Below, piece by piece: positions 8,474 through 13,625 of a stretch of DNA of 13,625 bases. The DNA lies in NCBI GenBank assembly GCA_023250795.1, contig JAHFAB010000008.1, forward strand, positions 1 to 13,625. The letters are read 5' to 3'. Source of the DNA: Bacteriovoracaceae bacterium (GTDB lineage Bacteria; Bdellovibrionota; UBA1018). The translations under genes and the position numbers were made by a program. Positions within the stretch are counted from its first letter, which is position 1; every line of letters begins with the position of its first letter. The notes beneath the pieces are model-generated. The model was given only the letters and a program-made list of their open reading frames with translations, was not told where the DNA came from and searched no databases.

Positions 8474-8514
8474 CCTCAGTCACGGATATCGCATATGGTT
8501 GTATTTTTTGTCAA
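8474..8514 (-). promoter_or_regulatory. Promoter and RBS of peptide gene 1
   Basis: On the minus strand TTGACA (8509-8514) is followed after 18 nt by GATATC (8485-8490) preceded by TGC, an extended -10 element. A-tracts (GAAAAAATC) lie just upstream of the -35. GAGG at 8474-8477 is the ribosome binding site. The same layout is kept before peptide gene 2. The -10 is a weak match to consensus. Confidence 0.65.
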
Positions 8515-8649
8515 GATTTTTTCGCTTCGAACAATTCGTGTATGAATCACCTAAAATAGTTGTGGATCTAAATTTTTATTTTGGACAATCAAGGCTTAAC
8601 TTCGACCGCTCAACTCTTCATGACCATGTCATGAGCCTCGTTTGATTTT

Positions 8650-10230
8650 TTACGACTGTACTTTAATAGGAACAAACCCAGCCAAACCCTTGGGGATGAG
8701 TTTTACTCCGAGCTTCTGACAGCGCTCTCGGATTTTAGATTCTTCAAATCGACTGGTCACCAAGATACTTTGCTTCGTAATACCGAGCGTTTCGCTGAGA
8801 TCCAGTCCGTTGTCGGTTTGCCCCAGTAATTCGAAATCTAAAAGATAAAGTTCAGCGCTCGCTGCGACAGGTTTAGATATAAACCACTCTTGGACCGCTT
8901 CTGGAGTTGAAAAATGATGGACGGTGATGCCCTGTTTGTTTACATGAAGGGACTCAAAACGAGCTCGCCATATATGATGAATTGAGCTGTCGTCATCCAA
9001 GATAATAACAGTAGAATTGGGTAAAAGCTTAATTTCAGAAACAAACCATTCCGGTGGATGGACCGAAGGCAGAGTGATGATGACAGTCGTGCCGCGCTCA
9101 TTTGATTGTATACTCAGTTCCCCTCCCCAAGATTGTACCGAGGTGCGTGCGTGGTAAAGCCCCAGTCCGGATCCACCCACTTTTCCATGTGATTCTCCTC
9201 TTTTTCCTATCTTTTCTAAGATTTCAGGGGGAATCCCTTTTCCGTTGTCTTGTATTTGAATCTGGATTTTATGATCCCCGCCAGACAAACTGAGCGAAAT
9301 TTTCCCCACGTCTTCCAAAGCCTCCACGCTGTTATTAATGAGATTGGACAAAACTCTTTTGAACTCGGTCGGCTGTATATTTGCAAACAACCCATACGAA
9401 GTGGCGTCTATATTAGCTTCAATTTCGATCTCCATCTGCGAGCGATATTGCATACGCTTTTCTGTGATTAGGGGATCAATGAGGCTAGAGAGGAGATGCT
9501 CAGAGAGGGGTTCTGCGTGCGTTATTGCTGGGTCTTGAGTAGGATCATGGGCTGCGTCTTGTGTTGTTTTTGAGTCGTGGTTGGCTTTTTGATGAAACTC
9601 TCGATCTTTATCTAGCAAATTATTGGCAATATCTCGTATGCGACCAATAGCACTTCTCAGCAATACTCTGGCGTCTTCTGGCAATGTTTGCAGATCTGGC
9701 TCTATCACGTTGAGCGCTGCGAGCGGCGAGCGGATGTCGTGCGCGAGTTGGGCTGCAAGTTTACCTAACCTTATTTCAGCTTCCAATTTTTTTCGCTCAG
9801 CTGCTTTTGCACTCATATTGAGAGAAAACAAAAGTAATCCTTGAAAAAATACAAAAATTACAAATGAAAACTGAAGTGATTTTGGAAGCTCAAATGTAAA
9901 ACGTATTTCTATTGGCTCTTGAGTATGGCCTATAATAGTGGTTACTGTTTGAAAAAGACCTTCTCCACAGGCCCCAGTTGTCTTACGGTAGAACTCGTTT
10001 TCACCTCTATAGCCAACCGCACAAACCCAATGATAGGAGCTTGAAAGCTGATTCAATCGGGTGGCTAAAGAAAACACATCTGACGAATTTAATTCAGATA
10101 AATTTTGTTTCTCAAAATCCACAGCAAACTGGTGTGATGATTGAGTAAGGTAAAAACGAAATATAACTACACACGACAAAACTGATGTTAAGGCTATTAA
10201 AAGGGGGGAGTATTTTCTTATAATTATCAT
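8650..10230 (-). CDS. Hybrid sensor histidine kinase with C-terminal receiver domain
   Basis: The 526-aa protein has a membrane segment at about residues 8-27, a periplasmic loop of about 90 residues holding two cysteines (C70, C88) that could form a disulfide, and a second membrane segment at about 120-138. The dimerisation domain has the H-box LAHDIRSPLAAL (His164). A low-complexity Asp/His/Gln/Thr linker (about 205-240) precedes the ATPase domain: N-box NLINNSVEAL (about 296-305), G1 DNGKGIP (328-334), G2 GGSGLGL (352-358). The C-terminal receiver domain is complete: acidic pocket LDDDSS (411-416), phosphoacceptor Asp465, Thr492 and Lys514. Signal would pass from His164 to Asp465 and then to a phosphotransferase or regulator outside the window. 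It lies 107 nt after the YcaO gene and before peptide promoter 1, so it is a candidate receptor or regulator for the peptide cassettes. The ligand is unknown. Confidence 0.92.
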   Translation of the reverse strand: MIIIRKYSPLLIALTSVLSCVVIFRFYLTQSSHQFAVDFEKQNLSELNSSDVFSLATRLNQLSSSYHWVCAVGYRGENEFYRKTTGACGEGLFQTVTTIIGHTQEPIEIRFTFELPKSLQFSFVIFVFFQGLLLFSLNMSAKAAERKKLEAEIRLGKLAAQLAHDIRSPLAALNVIEPDLQTLPEDARVLLRSAIGRIRDIANNLLDKDREFHQKANHDSKTTQDAAHDPTQDPAITHAEPLSEHLLSSLIDPLITEKRMQYRSQMEIEIEANIDATSYGLFANIQPTEFKRVLSNLINNSVEALEDVGKISLSLSGGDHKIQIQIQDNGKGIPPEILEKIGKRGESHGKVGGSGLGLYHARTSVQSWGGELSIQSNERGTTVIITLPSVHPPEWFVSEIKLLPNSTVIILDDDSSIHHIWRARFESLHVNKQGITVHHFSTPEAVQEWFISKPVAASAELYLLDFELLGQTDNGLDLSETLGITKQSILVTSRFEESKIRERCQKLGVKLIPKGLAGFVPIKVQS

Positions 10231-10337
10231 ATTAAATAATTAATATAGACCATTTTTATATTACAAATACAAGCAAATAAAGAAGGTAAACTTAGTAATT
10301 TTGTTTTACCGGTCGATCTTTTACATATTGGTGGTCA

Positions 10338-11312
10338 TTAAAACATAAAATAATCTTCTCCTGATGCCGTATGATTAAGCAAACTTGGGTCAAACAGGCA
10401 GCGCCAGACAGTCGCATATTTACTCCATGCCCCCTTAATCTCAGTATCCAATAAAAGTGCCGGCTTAGACATGTTATTGTGAGATCTATTTATATAAGAA
10501 ATAAATTTTTTAAACCCATTATTGGAGGCAAAGTATAAGAGTCTTTTTTCTTGTGCTGTTTGGACTTTATTAAGGCTAGACGCTTCTTTTGTAAAAAAAA
10601 GATCCAATACATAGATGTTTCTCCATAGTTCAATGAGGGCTTTTTTGTAAGATTTTTCATAACTATTACAGGACGCAAACCCATAAGCGTAGGTGTTTGT
10701 AGTTTTTGATTTTGTGAATACAATGGTTATTGAATATTCTACCCATGGGGAATCAATTTCTAAAATACCGACATTATGGGGAGTAATGTTTTCTAAAATA
10801 TTTTTTGAATCTATGGAGTTTAATGCCAATGGTTTAGTAACCATCATGGTTGGATCTAAAACATGCAATGACTTGGTCTGTAGTTTTTCTTCCCACCATG
10901 CGCAAACGCTCCATCTTTCAATCGCTTCAGATAGAGCAATACCCCTAACAGAATGTTTAGTAAGTCCTGGAAAAGCAGCCATTCCTGATGTTGAGGGATC
11001 AACATCAAAAAAGTACTGTGAAGCATTTTGGCTTTTATAGGTATCAATAAAAGCCCATCTTTCTAACGCCTCTGAGATAGCGGTTTGACAAGCTTCGTAT
11101 CTGTATATGCTACTCCCAGTACCAGCAGCTGTTCCATAGATTATATTTTTTTCAAAAAATGGTACATTCAAATAGGCAAGGGCTTCGTAACCCATTTTGT
11201 TTGGAGCAATTTCTCTCTTGCTAATGCTTATCTTTTTTATAGGACTATCCTTGCAATCCAGAATATTTCTATATTTCCAAGCTGCAAGATTCAATTCTTT
11301 AACCCTATCCAT
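10338..11312 (-). CDS. YcaO-family ATP-dependent backbone-modifying enzyme
   Basis: This 324-aa protein shows the three YcaO nucleotide-binding segments in order: GTAAGTGSSIYRYEA...AISEALERW (residues 60-86), DPSTSGMAAFPGLTK...LSEAIERW (105-134), and YGFASCNSYEKSYKKALIELW (210-230). The middle segment has H-S where relatives usually have E-E before the helix. YcaO enzymes activate a peptide backbone amide with ATP to make azolines, thioamides or amidines. This one is short and lacks the C-terminal PxPxP of many azoline-forming members; it ends GEDYFMF. ATG 11312 overlaps the SBP copy 2 stop by 22 nt. The start is supported by the conserved N-terminus in the copy 1 remnant. No E1-like/ThiF partner, leader-binding protein or dehydrogenase is present, and the neighbouring peptides lack Cys. 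The substrate is therefore uncertain; the secreted peptide is the obvious candidate. Confidence 0.85.
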   Translation of the reverse strand: MDRVKELNLAAWKYRNILDCKDSPIKKISISKREIAPNKMGYEALAYLNVPFFEKNIIYGTAAGTGSSIYRYEACQTAISEALERWAFIDTYKSQNASQYFFDVDPSTSGMAAFPGLTKHSVRGIALSEAIERWSVCAWWEEKLQTKSLHVLDPTMMVTKPLALNSIDSKNILENITPHNVGILEIDSPWVEYSITIVFTKSKTTNTYAYGFASCNSYEKSYKKALIELWRNIYVLDLFFTKEASSLNKVQTAQEKRLLYFASNNGFKKFISYINRSHNNMSKPALLLDTEIKGAWSKYATVWRCLFDPSLLNHTASGEDYFMF

Positions 11313-12805
11313 TGGAAATCTATGGGAGGCAAAACGGTGTTAATCTCAGAAAAATCAATGTGTTTTTTTGCCCAAATACCAAAAGAAAAATGACCTACAG
11401 GCCACACTACAGCTTGATCCCAGATAAGTTCATTAATTTTTTGAGGATCGAAGTTTTCTTGTTCAAGTTCTTTATGAATACTGCCATCAATGTCTGAAAG
11501 CCTAATCCCTTCCTTTGATAGGAACATAAAGCGAATATCTGCCATAGGGTCATCGATAAGTATGCCTGTTCCCAACATGGCGACGTCAAAAGTCTGTGTT
11601 TTTAAAAGAGGATCTTTTTCTTTTTGAACCTGTTGTTGCGTAATATTTTTCTTTTTCGGTTTTAGGTTTAATTTTTTTGCAATCTTTTCCATAGCTATAT
11701 CAAATGGATCAAAAAAAGGGTTTTTGAACCAAGTATGAACATATCTTAATGTAAATTTTTTCTTGGAATTTGTAAAAAAATTTGTGTTGTTTTCAGTTTT
11801 GAATAGGGACTCCCTAACGTTAGCCATTGTCAAAGGGAAAAAAGAAAAGGTTGGTTTAATTCCATCTTGTATTAATGCTTTATAGAATTCATTTCTTAAA
11901 AGGACTCTGTTTTCAAGGTTGTGACAAATACTATTAGCATCTGTCCAAGAAGCACAAATCACATATGCGATATTTGAAATAACGGGCCCCTGAAAGACTC
12001 TGTTAGTCCCTAACTTTTTTTCATTAGAACCTCCAGAGATAAGATCAGAATCAAGTTTTTTTTCCGGATCCCACGTAATGAAAACATTTTCTGGAGCTTG
12101 AGGATGTCTTATTTCAGGTAAAAAATCTTCGCGTCTTTTAAGTTTTATACTTTCTTTTCCCCAAGAATCAATTTTATAGCCTCCTGATGAGATGACTTTT
12201 TTTGGATTTTTCCATTCTCCTGTATTTGCGTCATAATTTTTTGGATGAATTACTGAATAAAGCCCAAAACTAATTGTTTCTAATAGTTTTTTACATGGTT
12301 TTGTAAAATATAGCGTAATGGTCTGATCCTTTACTTGTATTCCTCGTATGGATGATTTGGGACTTGTGATTCTTTCAAATCCATCTAATAACTCCAAGAA
12401 TCCATTATGAGAGTTTTTCTTTTTTTGTAAATAAGCCATTCTCATCCAAGAGCGGACAATGTGGTCTGGAGTAATTTCATCCCCGTTTTCAAAATGTAAA
12501 TCTTTTCTGATAACAAATTTCCAACCTTTGTATTCGTCAAAGGGGTCCCAGCTTTCTGCTAAAATACCTTCGTACTTTCCGAGGTGGTATTGCGAAATAA
12601 CTGAGCTTAAAATAGACCGAAAGCAAATGTGATGAGAAATTACATCATATTCCAAAGGGTCTGTTGAAAAAGGGGCATGCGTAGACCAAAGCGTAATTAA
12701 AGATTTTTTAGATTGGTGGTTTTTCATTATCTGCAAAACTAAAATAAAGAAAACTACACACAAAAGAAAAGTAAAACACCACTTTCCTTTTAAGGAGAGT
12801 TTCAT
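11291..12805 (-). CDS. Membrane-anchored family-5 solute-binding protein, cassette copy 2
   Basis: This 504-aa protein is collinear with the copy 1 SBP (6767-8281). It has a basic N-terminus (MKLSLKGKW), a membrane segment (about residues 10-27, CFTFLLCVVFFILVLQIM) without lipobox or clear cleavage site, and then the family-5 binding fold with LAESWDP, 'FVIRKDLHFENGDEITPDHIVRSW' and DDPMADIRFMF. It ends VLPPIDFQWIGLKN. Differences from copy 1 concentrate in the middle and in a variable stretch near residues 340-355 and 390-400. It begins 28 nt after the stop of peptide gene 2 with no visible Shine-Dalgarno, and its last 22 nt overlap the YcaO start, so the three genes appear to be one translational unit. 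The inferred role is binding of the secreted peptide at the inner-membrane surface, either for sensing or for hand-over to an unlinked importer. Confidence 0.85.
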   Translation of the reverse strand: MKLSLKGKWCFTFLLCVVFFILVLQIMKNHQSKKSLITLWSTHAPFSTDPLEYDVISHHICFRSILSSVISQYHLGKYEGILAESWDPFDEYKGWKFVIRKDLHFENGDEITPDHIVRSWMRMAYLQKKKNSHNGFLELLDGFERITSPKSSIRGIQVKDQTITLYFTKPCKKLLETISFGLYSVIHPKNYDANTGEWKNPKKVISSGGYKIDSWGKESIKLKRREDFLPEIRHPQAPENVFITWDPEKKLDSDLISGGSNEKKLGTNRVFQGPVISNIAYVICASWTDANSICHNLENRVLLRNEFYKALIQDGIKPTFSFFPLTMANVRESLFKTENNTNFFTNSKKKFTLRYVHTWFKNPFFDPFDIAMEKIAKKLNLKPKKKNITQQQVQKEKDPLLKTQTFDVAMLGTGILIDDPMADIRFMFLSKEGIRLSDIDGSIHKELEQENFDPQKINELIWDQAVVWPVGHFSFGIWAKKHIDFSEINTVLPPIDFQWIGLKN

Positions 12806-12833
12806 GAAGAGTGATTTTCAACGCTATTTTTCT

Positions 12834-12980
12834 TTATATGCCAACGTTTCCACTACCCTTTTCTAGTATTGACCTGTCCTTTAGACTTTTACTCTGATCT
12901 GTCTGCACCTGATCGGCTAGTGCATTAAGACCCAATAACGACAAAACCATAACTAATAATGCCTTAATCGAGTTTTTCAT
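12834..12980 (-). CDS. Small secreted peptide, cassette copy 2 (48 aa)
   Basis: ATG 12980 to TAA 12834 encodes 48 residues: n-region MKNSIK, hydrophobic core ALLVMVLSLLGLN, cleavage site ALA before D23, then mature DQVQTDQSKSLKDRS followed by ILEKGSGNVGI. GAGG (12989-12992) is 8 nt before the ATG, identical in spacing to copy 1. Compared with copy 1, the signal sequence and first 15 mature residues are nearly or fully identical, while the tail keeps only E and GSGN plus a terminal Gly-Ile/Ile-Gly. The peptide has Ser and Thr but no Cys, so a YcaO enzyme could make oxazolines or thioamides but not thiazoles. It is the first gene of the complete peptide-SBP-YcaO unit. I do not recognise a named family. 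Confidence 0.85.
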   Translation of the reverse strand: MKNSIKALLVMVLSLLGLNALADQVQTDQSKSLKDRSILEKGSGNVGI

Positions 12981-12988
12981 TACAATTA

Positions 12989-13029
12989 CCTCTGCCAGGA
13001 ATATCGCATAAAGTTGTATTTTTAGTCAA
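12989..13029 (-). promoter_or_regulatory. Promoter and RBS of peptide gene 2
   Basis: On the minus strand TTGACT (13024-13029) is followed after 18 nt by GATATT (13000-13005) with an upstream TGC, and GAGG at 12989-12992. Upstream GAAAAAATC and the spacer AAAAATACAAC are the same as before peptide gene 1, so both copies are probably expressed and controlled alike. Confidence 0.65.
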
Positions 13030-13114
13030 GATTTTTTCGGTTCTGCGAAGTAATCCCGAATCGGTTTTTTGTTTACCCCCTTTTGCATTGGGAGTGTATA
13101 TTCATTTTACCAAA

Positions 13115-13625
13115 ATGCGAGAAATCGGTAGACTTGCTCTAAATGTTACCATTATTGGGCTCTTGGGTCGCACTTACTCCATAGTCGATCAAATATTTGC
13201 ATCCAAGATTTCTCCTGAGCATTTACATGCCCATGTATTGATCAGTTACATCCCGTTTTTTGCAACTACAACGGGGATAATCTTCGGTTACACACTGCTT
13301 GTTTTGTTTGCAAAATCCAAAAATGACCAGGAGATCAATCAGCTTCTAACTGGCTCACTAGCAGTTGCGATAAGTCTCATATTCCTTCCTTTCTCTTTAC
13401 TCCATCTATTTGCAAAGTCTATTATTGTATTTTTAAATCTAGAAACAGTGAGTGGTTCGGAACCTTATTTAAAATTGCAGGTATTAGTCTCGGTATTTTT
13501 GATTGTAACAACGATATTTAAATATGCTTTGATTTCATCGAAAAGTGGAAAAACTGTTATTATTGCAGATGTTTTTGGAAACATTTTCAATATGATGGGT
13601 AACTGGGTATCCATAACGTTCTTAC
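13115..13625 (+). CDS. MATE-family efflux transporter (3' partial)
   Basis: The frame runs open to the window edge, giving 170 codons from ATG 13115. The N-terminus MREIGRLALNVTIIGLLGRTYSIVDQIFASKIS resembles the first helix and loop of MATE exporters (which typically read 'LalP.+.g.ll...y.+vD...vg'). Further hydrophobic helices follow (FATTTGIIFGYTLLVLFAKS, LLTGSLAVAISLIFLPFSLL, VLVSVFLIVTTIFKYALISS). MATE proteins export drugs or metabolites by Na+ or H+ antiport. GTG 13094 is an alternative start in the same frame. A TATATT at 13097-13102 could be a -10 element, which would make the ATG almost leaderless. It is divergent from the peptide 2 promoter, about 85 bp from its -35, so shared regulation is possible but unproven. 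Confidence 0.7.
   Translation, partial: MREIGRLALNVTIIGLLGRTYSIVDQIFASKISPEHLHAHVLISYIPFFATTTGIIFGYTLLVLFAKSKNDQEINQLLTGSLAVAISLIFLPFSLLHLFAKSIIVFLNLETVSGSEPYLKLQVLVSVFLIVTTIFKYALISSKSGKTVIIADVFGNIFNMMGNWVSITFL

Larger units (their letters stand above)
6729..8528 (-). repeat. Duplicated peptide-SBP-YcaO cassette, copy 1 (truncated)
   Basis: This segment is homologous throughout to 11253-13043: promoter, peptide gene, SBP gene and first 60 nt of the YcaO gene in the same order. Homology fades just upstream of the promoter A-tract (about 8528) and ends sharply at 6729. It is a diverged, ancient direct repeat, not a recent identical duplication. Confidence 0.88.
11253..13043 (-). repeat. Duplicated peptide-SBP-YcaO cassette, copy 2 (region shared with copy 1)
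   Basis: This segment aligns with 6729-8528 from the promoter A-tract to YcaO codon 20. Beyond 11253 only copy 2 continues into an intact YcaO gene. The two copies are in direct orientation with the kinase gene between them. Confidence 0.88.

Noticed and set aside
8618..8634. Inverted repeat TCATGAC-CAT-GTCATGA after the kinase gene as a terminator
   Set aside because: The stem is only 7 bp and no T-run follows on the minus strand. It is absent before peptide gene 2, so a common operator role is also unsupported.
6729..13043. Composite transposon or insertion sequence causing the duplication
   Set aside because: No transposase, terminal inverted repeats or target-site duplications are visible at the cassette ends; the copies are diverged and fit an old duplication.
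13049..13070. CCGAATCGG followed by TTTTTT as a terminator
   Set aside because: The palindrome would leave a one-base loop, so no stable hairpin can form.

Overview
The window looks like a chromosomal accessory region of an AT-rich Gram-negative bacterium. An outer-membrane-barrel-like C-terminus, a YccF inner-membrane protein and a hybrid histidine kinase with an 'LAHDIRSPLAAL' H-box fit Bdellovibrionota/Oligoflexia-type predatory or related bacteria. That assignment is an inference from gene style; nothing here proves it.

Left part (plus strand, 1-4639): the 3' end of an M1-type metallopeptidase fused to a barrel-like domain, closed by a probable terminator; an FAD-dependent monooxygenase gene broken by a frameshift exactly at a perfect 25-bp inverted repeat; and a family-5 (OppA/DppA-like) solute-binding protein (SBP) with no signal peptide, whose start overlaps the monooxygenase stop.

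Middle and right part (minus strand, 12980 down to 4835): the core of the window is a duplicated cassette. In transcription order each copy has a promoter, a tiny gene for a 48-49 aa peptide with a Sec signal sequence, a 504-aa membrane-anchored SBP, and a YcaO gene whose start overlaps the SBP end by 22 nt. Copy 2 (13043-10338) is complete. Copy 1 (8528-6729) keeps the promoter, peptide and SBP, but only the first 60 nt of its YcaO gene remain, already holding stop codons. A hybrid sensor kinase (10230-8650) lies between the copies. After copy 1 come yccF and a fourth SBP that starts on the nucleotide after the yccF stop. No ABC permease or ATPase is present.

Far right (plus strand, 13115 to the edge): the start of a MATE-family exporter, divergent from the copy 2 promoter.

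The secreted peptides, SBPs, YcaO enzyme and sensor kinase together suggest a peptide signalling or modified-peptide (RiPP-like) system. The peptides share a perfectly conserved 15-residue mature N-terminus (DQVQTDQSKSLKDRS) despite silent DNA changes, and then diverge in the tail. This functional reading is an inference; the duplication, the small genes, the YcaO remnant and the inverted repeat can be read directly from the sequence.
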